A model generated the notes under the pieces. It searched no databases, was not told where the DNA came from, and was given only the letters and a program-made list of their open reading frames with translations. From Archangium sp. (GTDB lineage Bacteria > Myxococcota > Myxococcia > Myxococcales > Myxococcaceae): a stretch of 64,000 nucleotides of DNA. Positions 18,501 to 30,500 of the stretch are shown here, piece after piece. Each line of letters opens with the position of its first letter. Position 1 is the stretch's first letter. Location: positions 1 through 64,000 of the forward strand of contig JAUYRZ010000098.1 of the NCBI GenBank assembly GCA_030695565.1, read 5' to 3'. A program made the translations under genes and the position numbers.

Positions 18501-19532
18501 GCGGTCACCAGCGCGGCGTTCTCGGCGCAGGTGCTCGCCATCAACGCGCCGTACTCGGGGCGGTGCGGACCGGGGCTGGTGATCAGCCAGGTGTACGGAG
18601 GCGGTGGCAATGCGGGCGCCACCTGGCGCAACGACTTCGTCGAGCTGCACAACCCGACCTCGAGCGGCCTGAGCCTCAATGGTCTCTCGTTGCAGTACGG
18701 CGCAGCGGCCAACACGAATTGGAGCGCGCTGGCCCTGTCGAACGTGACCGTTCCGGCCGGTGGCTACTACCTGGTGCAGCTCGCCAGCGGGGGAACCGCG
18801 GGCGCGGTGCTGCCCGCGGTGGATCAGGCGTCGGGGGTGATCAACCTGTCCGCCACCACGGGCAAGGTCGCGCTCATCAACGGCACCGCTGCGGTCTCGG
18901 GGGCGTGTGGCATGAACGTGATCGACTTCGTCGGTTTTGGCAGCGCGAACTGCGTCGAGGGTGCAGCGGCCGCGCCTGCACCTTCCGCGACGACCTGGCT
19001 CACGCGTGGCGTGAGCGGGTGCCGCGATGGAAATCAGAACGGCACCGACTTCACGGCCGGCACCGTCGCCCCGCGCCCGAGCGGCACGGCGCCGCTGCTG
19101 TGCAGCTGCTCTGCGAACGGCACGGGCCTCACCGAGGAGCTCAGCTCGTGCGTGTTGCAGTCGGCGGCCAACCTGAGCGTGGCCGCAGGTGCGGTGAGCC
19201 CGGCGGTCGCGGCAGAGGTGACGCAGCCCGGCGTGACGGACTCTGCCGGCTTCAACGCTTCGCTCCAGGTGCAGGTCGGCCATGGACCCAATGGCGTCAA
19301 TCCCACGACGAGCTCGGGGTGGCTTTGGTGGCCGACCGTCGCTCGGACCGCGGGGACGACCAGCGACACCTACGACGGCGTCTTCGTCGGGCCTGCTTCA
19401 GCGACGTACGGCTTCACCGCGCGCGCGAGCGCTGATGGCGTCAACTGGACGGCGTGCGACTTGAACGGTGCAGGGCGCGGCGCGGGCCTCGCGTTCGAAA
19501 TGGGTCAGCTTGGCGTGCTGACGGTGCCGTAA
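15576..19532 (+). CDS. Lipoprotein with eleven BIG2 domains and a lamin-tail domain
   Basis: 1,318 residues from GTG 15576, chosen because GGGAG sits five bases upstream; an in-frame ATG at 15597 would also give a lipoprotein signal (MRRLLLVCGGVLSLFSC). I count eleven bacterial Ig-like group 2 domains of about 85-90 residues between residues 28 and 985, each with the phrase pattern LTATGxYSDGSTxxLT and ending in a VTV strand. A lamin-tail domain follows from about residue 997 (GLVISQVYGGGGNAG, NDFVELHNPT). The final ~200 residues are a Cys-containing beta domain. BIG2 proteins are typically adhesins or cell-surface stalks; this one is tethered by lipid. It converges on a MopE/lamin-tail gene. 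Confidence 0.88.
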   Translation: MGQIAHSMRRLLLVCGGVLSLFSCRPETVPERIELSPDTLSLQFGESQTASARVLKGTKELGLEGLTWTSSDPSLVSVTETEPGVVTLHALNSGTVAVTASVRQASASLSVTVAPRVIVLERIEVTAPELTLPRGLRQQLTATGFYNDGSRRDLTSSVAWASGNSARATVSSTGLSSAVGLGEVELRALKDGIVGRLSITVTMATLVGLDVRPSQATLANGTTQQFSATARFSDATTRVVTSQVTWTTSDASIATADAAGRLTATGVGDGTLTAAMGEVSGTAEVTVTTALLLRMELTPAAASLPLGSTQQLEVTGHFSDGTLQSLTSQASWRSGTPAVASVTTSGLVTSAGLGLSVITATIDSISASASVTCTAAQLSTIAVAPQGLMLARGLRREFTATGIYTDATTRDLTQTLVWSSSDGGVATVGNTGTEIGKVNAVAEGTATISATNGALTGTALLNVVPALLVSLQVSPLTVSVPAGLTRQLTAQGTFSDGSTRDVTASVTWASDAQSFAMVSNALGSQGLLTALAQGTSNVTATAGAASAALVVTVTPPVLQRLDVTAPSASLAVGRTQQLTATGVYSDGSTQNLTSTATWTPSTGPVLRVSSAGVMTAVGVGTTNATATVGLVSGSSSLSVTPAVLDAITIAPVNPSLGLGQSVTLVATGRWSDNTTTTLTGVTWTSETPAVATIDANGLVASVTEGTSLVTAAVGAIVDTTRVTVTPPVLTSITLTPANPALEKSQTVQLGAQGLYSDGSTAPVTSQVTWSSSTAAVATVSSTGEVWAMTPGTTTVSASLQGVTGTTTISVNRPALSSLDVSPVTATVGAGATVSFVATATYVDASTEVVTALVTWSSSDVNVATISASGVARGVAVGTVTITASWGAFSNTAQLTVSAPTVQSIVVSGRSKVAVGSAVQLVAMGTFVDGGTADVTGQATWGSDVPATASFTNVDGVRGVLQGAAVGTVAVTASVGAVTSAAFSAQVLAINAPYSGRCGPGLVISQVYGGGGNAGATWRNDFVELHNPTSSGLSLNGLSLQYGAAANTNWSALALSNVTVPAGGYYLVQLASGGTAGAVLPAVDQASGVINLSATTGKVALINGTAAVSGACGMNVIDFVGFGSANCVEGAAAAPAPSATTWLTRGVSGCRDGNQNGTDFTAGTVAPRPSGTAPLLCSCSANGTGLTEELSSCVLQSAANLSVAAGAVSPAVAAEVTQPGVTDSAGFNASLQVQVGHGPNGVNPTTSSGWLWWPTVARTAGTTSDTYDGVFVGPASATYGFTARASADGVNWTACDLNGAGRGAGLAFEMGQLGVLTVP

Positions 19533-19560
19533 GCCCAAACCCTCTGGCCCGGGCAGCGGC

Positions 19561-21711
<2,151 letters not shown>

Positions 21712-21869
21712 CGAGGCCCGAGCATCCGCTGGAAGCGCGCCCAGAACAACCAGCGCGGGCTTCGACGCGCCCAGCACGACCTCTTCGCGGGGCCCGGGCC
21801 GGTGCGCAGCATCGGCACCTGACCGATGAGCCGCGTGCGCTTCAGTTCTCAGAGGTGAAAGCGGGCTGC

Positions 21870-23222
21870 TCAGTCCGTCGGCAGCCAGCGGGCCAGTACC
21901 CGGGCAAGGGAGTTGAGGGTCACCGGCTTGGCGACGTGGTCGTTCATTCCTGCGAAGAGGCAGGTCTCACGGTCGCCCTGCAGCGCGTTCGCCGTCACCG
22001 CGATGATCGGCAGCGTGAGCCCCATGCGCCGCAGTGATTGCGTTGCCTCCAACCCGTCGAGCCGGGGCATCTGGCAGTCCATCAAGATGAGGTCGTAGGG
22101 TGCTGACCCTGCTTTCTCCACGGCCAGACACCCATCGGCGACGACGTCGATGGCGCTGAAGCCCAATTTCTTCAGCAGGCTCAAGGTGAGGAGCTGGTTG
22201 ACGGGGTTGTCTTCGGCCACGAGCACCCGATGCTTGCTCCGCGGCCATTCGAGGGCGCGCAGCCCGCTCGCAGTGGTGGCGCCCGTGCGCCGGGGCTCCG
22301 GTGCCGCCGCCGGCAGCCAGGCGGTGAACCAGAACGTCGTGCCCACCTGTTGGCCGCGCTCGATCCCGATGGTCCCGCCCATCAGGCTCGTCAGGTCGCG
22401 GGAGATCGCCAGACCCAGCCCCGTACCGCCGTACTTGCGGCTGGTGGAGCTGTCTCCTTGCGAAAAGGGCTGAAACAACGACCGCTCCTGGTCGGGCGAG
22501 ATGCCGATGCCGGTATCGGTGACGTTGAAGCGCACCAGCCCGGGGCCTCCGGCTTCGACGCGAAGCTGCACCGAGCCCTGCTCGGTGAACTTCAGGGCGT
22601 TGCTCAGGAGATTGTTCAGGACCTGGCGAACCCGGGTCGGGTCACCACGGGTATAAGCCGGAACCCCGGCGCCGATCTCCAGCGTGAGGGACAGCTTTCG
22701 CTCTCGGGCTACGGGCTCGAAGAGACGAACGGCCTCTTCCACCAGCGCGCCCAGCTCGAAGTCGATCATCTCGAGCTCGATCCGCCGGGCTTCGATCTTG
22801 GAGTAGTCCAGAATGTCGTTGAGGACGACCAGCAGGCCTTCGCCCGCAGAGCGGAGGCTGTTCGCGTACTTCAGCTGCTCGGCGTCGAGCGGCGTGTCGA
22901 GCAGCAAGCCGGTCATGCCGAGGATGCCATTCATCGGCGTCCGGATTTCGTGACTCATGGTGGCGAGAAACTCGCTCTTGGCCCGATTGGCCGCCTCGGC
23001 CAGGTCGCGCGCGCGCGCGAGCTCGACGTTGCTGTCGCGCAGCACCTTGTTGCTCGCCATCAGCTCTTTCGACATCAGCTCGAGCGAGCGCTCCAGCAGC
23101 AGGCGGTCTGCGTCGCCCTGAGCGTAGTCGTCGCTGATCGCTCGCAACAAACCCTCGAGCCACTCTGGAACCGTCTGCGCCCCGAGGTGTTTCCTCAGTC
23201 TGCGCTGCAGCACACCATGCAC
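21870..23222 (-). CDS. Soluble hybrid histidine kinase
   Basis: 450 residues from GTG. There is no membrane helix. A ~65-residue helical N-terminus ([10 protein letters not shown]...[14 protein letters not shown]) leads through a coiled coil to HisKA with His91 ([14 protein letters not shown]), an ATPase domain ([23 protein letters not shown]) and a receiver domain with Asp382 ([13 protein letters not shown]) and Lys in VAKP. The His91-to-Asp382 layout is that of BarA-type hybrid kinases. It starts five bases after the FIST gene, so both are one operon; the FIST protein probably supplies the sensory input. The downstream phosphotransfer partner is not in this window. Confidence 0.93.
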   Translation of the reverse strand: MHGVLQRRLRKHLGAQTVPEWLEGLLRAISDDYAQGDADRLLLERSLELMSKELMASNKVLRDSNVELARARDLAEAANRAKSEFLATMSHEIRTPMNGILGMTGLLLDTPLDAEQLKYANSLRSAGEGLLVVLNDILDYSKIEARRIELEMIDFELGALVEEAVRLFEPVARERKLSLTLEIGAGVPAYTRGDPTRVRQVLNNLLSNALKFTEQGSVQLRVEAGGPGLVRFNVTDTGIGISPDQERSLFQPFSQGDSSTSRKYGGTGLGLAISRDLTSLMGGTIGIERGQQVGTTFWFTAWLPAAAPEPRRTGATTASGLRALEWPRSKHRVLVAEDNPVNQLLTLSLLKKLGFSAIDVVADGCLAVEKAGSAPYDLILMDCQMPRLDGLEATQSLRRMGLTLPIIAVTANALQGDRETCLFAGMNDHVAKPVTLNSLARVLARWLPTD

Positions 23223-23227
23223 GTCAG

Positions 23228-24355
23228 TCAGACCTCGGACAGGGTGGTGATGGTCATCGTCTGGTTGTGGAGTTCACACCGCGCGTCGGGCGTGAACGGC
23301 GAGATCTCGCCGTACGAGTAGAAGCCCGTGAGCGGCACGAGGTCACCGAGGGCTTCACTGGCGGCCTCGACTTCTTCTTCCACCCGCCCTCTGAGCACGA
23401 GCTTGCGGCCCACGCAGGAGATGAGGATGCCCAGCTGAGGCGGTGAGCCCGGGGAGCGCACGCGGGTGGCCAGCGCGGCCCGGTGTGAGCCGTCGATCAA
23501 CCGGTCGAAGTTCGCCTTCATCAGCCGAACGAACGCCCCCTGCCTGATGTCTCCAGCGAAGGTCAGCGAGCCGGCGGCGTCATCGACGGCGAGGATGGTG
23601 CGAACGACACCTGAGGTCTCGTCGTGGCGCATGCTCAAGGGGAAGAGCAGGCCGCTGGCCGGCAGCCCGAGCGCGTGCTCGCCCAGATACTCCTTGTACA
23701 GCTCCAGCGCTGAGCGGCCATCCAGCTCGTAGAGGACATTGCCGCTGGAGCGGGTGACCTCCCGTTCGGGGCCGAACGCGTCCCACCCGCCGAGTGAAGC
23801 GCAGCCGATGCGGAGCTGCGCACCATACAACCCGACCGCGACCACCACTCCGGACTCCGCGACAGCCCCCAGGGAAACCAGGGTGCGTTGAAAGCTTGCC
23901 CCGTCCCCGGCCAGCCCACCGGTGATCTCCACGCCCACCGGGATCGCCGCGGCGAGGCCCCGCACCAGCTCGCTGCCGTTGACGTTCAGCCCGTCGGACA
24001 GCACGAAGAGATGCCGAAGCTCCGGGGCAGCCAGCTCGCGGCCCACCCGGTACCCCACCTCGTAACTGTCGCCGTTGCCCAGCTTCGCGCGGGCGGCCCG
24101 CACGGTGGTGTCAGCTTCGAAGGTGAGCGCGGTGGTGGTGACGGTCTGGTCGAGCACCGTTCTGCCGTGGATCTCGCCCGACGTGCTGCAGCCCATCACC
24201 ACCCCCTGGGGGAACGCGGCCGCGACCTCCTTCAGCCGTTCGCCGCTCTCGAGGAGCTCACGCGCTCCGAACACGAGCACGAGGTCGGCGGGGCTCGGTG
24301 CCTGTGCACCACTCCAGCCGACGCCCGGGCTCCAGACGCTCTGATCGATTCGCAT
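23228..24355 (-). CDS. FIST-domain sensory protein
   Basis: 375 residues from ATG 24355; upstream in-frame sequence to 24487 is Pro/Arg-rich and unlike the family. It contains the FIST N domain ([52 protein letters not shown]) and FIST C domain ([40 protein letters not shown]). FIST domains are proposed to bind small ligands such as amino acids and are found with signalling proteins. It is the first gene of a two-gene operon with the hybrid kinase, the usual genomic pairing for this family. Confidence 0.93.
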   Translation of the reverse strand: MRIDQSVWSPGVGWSGAQAPSPADLVLVFGARELLESGERLKEVAAAFPQGVVMGCSTSGEIHGRTVLDQTVTTTALTFEADTTVRAARAKLGNGDSYEVGYRVGRELAAPELRHLFVLSDGLNVNGSELVRGLAAAIPVGVEITGGLAGDGASFQRTLVSLGAVAESGVVVAVGLYGAQLRIGCASLGGWDAFGPEREVTRSSGNVLYELDGRSALELYKEYLGEHALGLPASGLLFPLSMRHDETSGVVRTILAVDDAAGSLTFAGDIRQGAFVRLMKANFDRLIDGSHRAALATRVRSPGSPPQLGILISCVGRKLVLRGRVEEEVEAASEALGDLVPLTGFYSYGEISPFTPDARCELHNQTMTITTLSEV

Positions 24356-24534
24356 GCCCCGGGCGTCGCAAGAGTCGATCCGGCGCTGCGGCGTGTCGAT
24401 CCAGGGTGATGCAGTGCGCGGGGGTGGGTCATGGGGCCCTGGCTGGGTCGAACCCAACCTGTGGGTCGCGATGCTCCAACGGGACATGAGGCAAGCTTCA
24501 TGACTTGCCAGCGGCGTCTGCGATACTTGGCCCC
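24356..24534. promoter_or_regulatory. Divergent intergenic region
   Basis: A 179-base gap between the leftward FIST operon and the rightward giant Ig-repeat gene. Both promoters must lie here. I see no clear palindrome or canonical promoter hexamers. Confidence 0.35.
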
Positions 24535-27500
24535 ATGCGTTTCACCCTGGCCCTCGCGCTCTGCCTCCCGTCCCTCGCCTTCGCCGCCCAGACGGTCCGC
24601 TACAGCGTCGACCAGCGAGGTGACGTCACGCTCATCGGCAACAGCGGGAGCTACGACTGCGGCAACGGCCCCATCGCCCCGGTGGTGGGCACCGTGGGCG
24701 CCTGCGGCACCAACACCGGCGACACCAGCGGCGACGTGCTGTGGCGCTCCGACTCGCCAGCCGTCAATCAAGCTGAAGCCAACAACGGCATCACGGTCGC
24801 CAACGCGAGGACGACCGCGCAGCTGGTGCTGCCCGTGGGCGCCACCATCACCTACGCGCGGCTCTATTGGTCGGCGAAGACCGGCGGCACCACGATCGAC
24901 ACCGACGTGGTGCTCGACCGGCAGGGCGGCTTCACCGCCGCGGTCACGGCCGACGTCACCTACCCTTCGGTCAACTCGAGCTACCAGGCGTCGGCAGACG
25001 TGACCACGCTCTTGCAGGCCAACGGGGAGGGCGCCTACCGGGTGGGCGGCATCAACATGCTCAACCCGGTCAACCAGAACGACTCCACCTTCTACGTGGG
25101 CTGGTCGATGGTGGTCATCTACCGCCTCGACTCGTTGCCGCCGCGCAACATCACCCTGTTCGACGGCTTCGACCTGGTGAACACCACGCAGTCGGCGAAC
25201 GTGACCCTCTCGGGCTTCGTGGTGCCTGACGCAGGCTTCGACGGGAAGCTGGGCATCATCGCCTACGAAGGCGACCCCGGGCTCACCGGCGAGACCTTCA
25301 CCTTCGGCGGGGTGGCGGCCAGCGACGCGCTCAACCCCAACAACAACGCGCTCAACGGCACCAGGACCTACCTGGGCGCGGCGGTCTCGAACGCCGGCGA
25401 CCTGCCCCGGTTGACCGGCGCCCAGGGGTCCGTCACCGGCATGGATCTCGACATCTTCAACGTCACCGCCGCGCTGAGCCCCAACCAGACCTCCGCCAAC
25501 TTGAGCGCCACCTCCACCGGCGACGTCTTCATTCACGGCGCGTTCATCACCTCGGTCTCCACCCTCAAGCCCATCTTCGTCGACGTGCAGAAGACGGTGA
25601 CCGACTTGAACGGCGGCGATGTGGTGCCAGGCGATGTGCTCGAATACGTGGCGACCGGCACCAACAGCGGCACCGACACGGCCATCGGGTTGGTGCTCAC
25701 CGACGCGCTGCCCGCGGGCATGACCTTCGTCCCGGGCTCCATCAACCTGGTCAGCGGCGGGGTCACGGGGCTCAAGACCGACGCCACCGGCGACGATCAG
25801 GGTGACTACAACGCGGGCAGCCGCACCGTCACGGTGCGCCTGGGCACCGGCGCGAACGCCACCACAGGTGGGAGCCTCCCCGTGGGGGGAAGCTTCGAGG
25901 TGCGCCTGCGCGTCACCGTCGACCCCGGCGCGCCGGGCACCATCAACAACCAGGTCGATCTCTCGGTGCAGGGCTCGGTGGGCCTGTCGTTGGGCCTCAC
26001 CACGCCCATCGTCTACCAGTCAGACAACGCGGGCACCGGCCTGCGGCGCCCCACCCCCATCACCATCCAGGGCGACACCACCATCGTCACCGGGCCCCCG
26101 CTCATCACCAACGCGGCCACCGCCACCTTCACCTTCGCCAGCAACATCAGCGGGGCCACCTTCGAGTGCAGCCTCGACGGCGCGCCCTTCGTGGCCTGCC
26201 CCACGCCTTCCACCTTCGTCGCCCTCACCGAGGCCAGTCACACGCTCCAGGTGCGCTACCGCTCGGGCGCCACGGTCGACGCCACGCCCGCCTCGTACAC
26301 CTGGGTGGTCGATCGCACGGCCCCCGTCGCGCCGGTGGTGCAGACGCCGGCCGACAACACCTTCATCACCAACCGCCGGCCGGTCATCTCGGGCACGGCC
26401 GAAGCGGGCAGCACGGTGCGCGTCTTCATCGACGGGGTGCAGATCGGCACCACCGTGGCCACCGCCGGAGGCACCTTCTCGTTCACCCCCACCAGCGATC
26501 TGGCCACGGGCCTGCGCCAGGTGCGCGTCACCGCCACGGACCCTGCGGGCAACACCTCGCCCAACTCCAACACCAACACCTTCACCATCGACCTCACCGC
26601 GCCCGACACGGCCATCGTGACCGGCCCGCCCGTCAACTCGAACTCCACCAGCGCGACGTTCACCTTCAGCGCCACCGAGGCGGTGCAGCGCTACGAGTGC
26701 AGCCTCGACGGCGCGGCCTTCACCACCTGCACCACGCCCCAGACCTTCACCGGGCTGGCGGCGGGGCCCCACTCGCTGGCGGTGCGCGCCGTCGACCTGG
26801 CTGGCAACACCGACGCGACGCCGGCCACGGCCACGTGGACCATCGACTTGACGGCGCCAGCCGCGCCGGTGGTGAGCGCCCCTGCCAACGGGAGCAGCAC
26901 CAACAACAACCGCCCGCCGATCACCGGCAGCGCCGAGGCCAACAGCACCGTCACCGTCTTCATCGACGGGGTGGCCGTGGGCACCACCACCGCCACCGCG
27001 GGCGGCACCTTCAGCTTCACCCCCACCTCCAACCTGAGCCAGGCCAGCCACACGGTGCGTGTCACCGCCACCGACGCGTCCGGCAACGTCTCGCCCACTT
27101 CCAACACCAACACCTTCACGGTGGACACCCCGGCCCCGAGTGCGCCGGTGGTGAGCGCCCCGGCCAACGGGAGCCGCACCAACAACACCCAGCCGCCCGT
27201 CACCGGAACGGCTGAAGCCAACAGCACCGTCACCGTCTTCCTCGACGGCGTCTCGGTGGGCACCACCACCGCCACCGCGGGCGGCACCTTCAGCTTCACC
27301 CCGCCCACGGCGCTGACGCAGGGCAGCCACACGGTGCGGGTGACCGCGCGCGACGCGGCCGGCAACACCTCGCCCAACTCGAACACCAACACCTACACGG
27401 TGGACACCACGCCGCCCGCAGCGCCCGTGGTGACCGCGCCTTCGAACGGCAGCGCCACCACCAACACCCGGCCCGCCATCACCGGCACCGCCGAGGCCAA

Positions 27501-30500
27501 CAGCACCGTCACCGTGTCCATCGACGGCGCGGTGGTGGGCACCACCACGGCCACCGCCGGGGGCGCGTGGACCTTCACGCCGCCCACCGCGCTCGCCGAC
27601 GGCTCGCACACGGTCAACGCCACCGCCACCGACGTCGCCGGCAACACCGGGCCCGTGTCCAACACCAACACCTTCACGGTGGACACCACCGCCCCCGCGG
27701 CGCCCGTCGTCTCTGCGCCCGCAGACGGGAGCGCCACCAACACCAACCGCCCGGCCATCACCGGCACGGCCGAGGCCGGCAGCACCGTCACCATCTTCAT
27801 CGACGGCGTGTCGGCGGGCACCACCACCGCCACCGCCGGGGGCACCTTCAGCTTCACGCCGACGACGAACCTGGCCCAGGGCAGCCACACGGCGCGGGTG
27901 ACGGCCACCGACGCTGCGGGCAACACCTCGCCCAGCTCCAACACCAACACCTTCACGGTGGACACCGCCGCCCCGGCGGCCCCGGTGGTGAGCGCCCCCG
28001 CTGACGGCGCCTTCATCGCCACGCGCACCCCCACCATCACGGGCACCGCCGAAGCGAACAGCACCGTCACCGTCTTCATCGACGGGGTCTCCGTGGGCAC
28101 CACCACCACCAGCGCCTCGGGGGCCTGGAGCTTCGCGACCACCGCCTCCCTGGCCGACGGCCCGCACACCGTGCGCGCCACCGCCACCGACGCCGCGGGC
28201 AACACCTCGGCGCCCTCGAGCACCAACACCTTCACCGTGCAGGGCGGCCCGCCCGAGACGACGCTGGTCTCGGGCCCCACGGGCACGGTGAGCAGCACCA
28301 CCGCCACCTTCGTGGTCTCGAGCGAGCCGGGCGCCACCTTCGAGTGCAACCTCGACGGCGCCGGCTTCACCGCCTGCCCCGCCACTTCGAGCTACATGGG
28401 GCTGAGCGACGGCCCGCACACCCTCGAGATCCGCGCCCTCAACGGCGCCGGTACGCCAGACCCCACGCCGGTCAGCCAGACCTGGACGGTGGACAGCAGC
28501 GTGCCCGACACCACCATCACGGTGCAGCCGCCGGCGCTCACCAGCAGCACCACGGCGCGCTTCGAGTTCACCGCCACCAAGGCCGACGCCACCTTCGAGT
28601 GCAGCCTCGACAGCGGCGCCTGGGTGGCCTGCACCTCGCCCTTCGTCACCGCGGGGACTCTCGCCGACGGCGTGCACGTGCTGCTGGTGCGCGCCATCGA
28701 CGGGGCGGGCCGCACCGACGCGACGCCAGCGCGCGCCACCTGGCAGGTCGACACCACCGCCCCGAACGCGCCCGTCATCACCGAGCCGGTCGCCGGCGCC
28801 ACCACCGGGCCGCTGCCGAACTTCGGCGGCCTGGGGGAACCGGGCAGCACCGTCACCATCACCATCAACGGGCAGCCGGTGTGCAGCGGCGTCGCGGCCG
28901 CTGACGGCCGGTGGACCTGCGCTGCCACCACGCCGCTCCCCGCCGGGCCCCAGACGGCCACCGCCACCGCGAAGGATCCCGCGGGCAACACCTCGATGCC
29001 CTCGATGCCCCGCCCCTTCGTGGTGGACGCTTCGACGCCCGACACCGTCATCCTCACCGGCCCCAGCGGCCTGACCAACCAGAGCATGGCCGCCTTCACG
29101 GTCACCTCCAATCGCACCGGCGCCACCTACGAGTGCAGCCTCGACGGCGCGGCCTTCATGCCCTGCAGCGCGTCGCCCAGCTTCACCGGCCTGATGGACG
29201 GCCTGCACACCCTCGAGGTGCGCGCGGTGGAAAACGGCATGACCGACCCCACCCCCGCGTCGCGCATGTGGACGCAAGACACCACGCCGCCGGTCACCCC
29301 GGGCATCACCTCGCCCGCGCCCAACGGCACCACCTCGCCCACGCCCACCTTCACGGGCACCGGCGAGCCGGGCAGCACCATCGTGGTGCGGGTGGACGGC
29401 CAGCCGGTGTGCACCACCACCGCCGACGCCACCGGCGCCTTCTCGTGCGCGGGGCCCGGCACCCTGACTCCGGGGCCGCACACCGTCACCGCGACGTCGA
29501 CCGACCCCGCGGGCAACAGCTCGCCGCCCAGCACCACCGTCGACTTCACGGTCGCCGCGGGCGCGCTGGACACCGCCATCATCGCGGGGCCCAGCGGCAC
29601 GGTCTCGTCGACCTCCGCCACCTTCTCCTTCGTGGCCACCGTGGTGGGCGCCACCTACGAGTGCAGCCTCGACGGCGCGGCCTTCACCCCGTGCACCACC
29701 CCGGTCACCTTCTCGTCGCTCAGCGACGGCAGCCACACCCTCGAGGTTCGCGCGGTCGACGGCGCCACGGTCGACAGCACGCCGGCCAGCCGCACCTGGG
29801 TCATCGACTCCAGCGCCCCGATGGCGCCGGTCATCTCGACGCCGGCTGACATGAGCACCGTCACCACGCGGCTGCCCACCTTCAGCGGCACGGCCGAGCC
29901 CGGCAGCACCGTGCGCGTCTCGGTCGACGACGCGCTGGTGTGCACCGCGGTGGCCAACGCCAGCGGCGCCTGGAGCTGCACCCCCATGGCCCCGCTCACC
30001 GACGGCGCGCACCGGGTGTCTGCCGTGGCGAAGGACGCCGCAGGCAATTTGAGCCCCGTCTCGATGACGAATCTCTTCACGGTGAGCGTGCCGGCCGTCA
30101 CCGTCGCCATCACGCTGCCCGTCAACGACGCCCTGACCAACGACGCCACGCCTGACCTCGCCGGCACCGCGACGCCGGGCTCGACCGTCACCATCTCCAT
30201 CGACGGCCTGGTGGTGGGCACGGCGCTGGCTGATGCCAACGGCCGGTGGACCTTCACCCCCACCACGGCCCTGACCGATGGCAGCCACGTCATCACCGCC
30301 ACCGCGGCGCTGGCAGGCACCACCTCGCCGGTCTCGAACCAGGTGACGGTGCGCATCGACACCACGCCGCCCACCGTCACCGTGGTGGTGACCAGAGACC
30401 CCAACGGCTTCCCGGTCATCACCATCACCCCGGGCGAGATGCCCGTCACCACCACCTGCAGCCTCGACGGCGGCGGCTTCGGCCCCTGCACCAACCCGCT

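Noticed and set aside
26020-30288. Long open frame of 1,422 codons on the minus strand opposite the giant Ig-repeat gene
   Set aside because: It is the antisense reading of highly repetitive GC-rich codons, with Arg/Gly/His-rich composition and no domain or signal; its length follows from codon bias in the sense gene.
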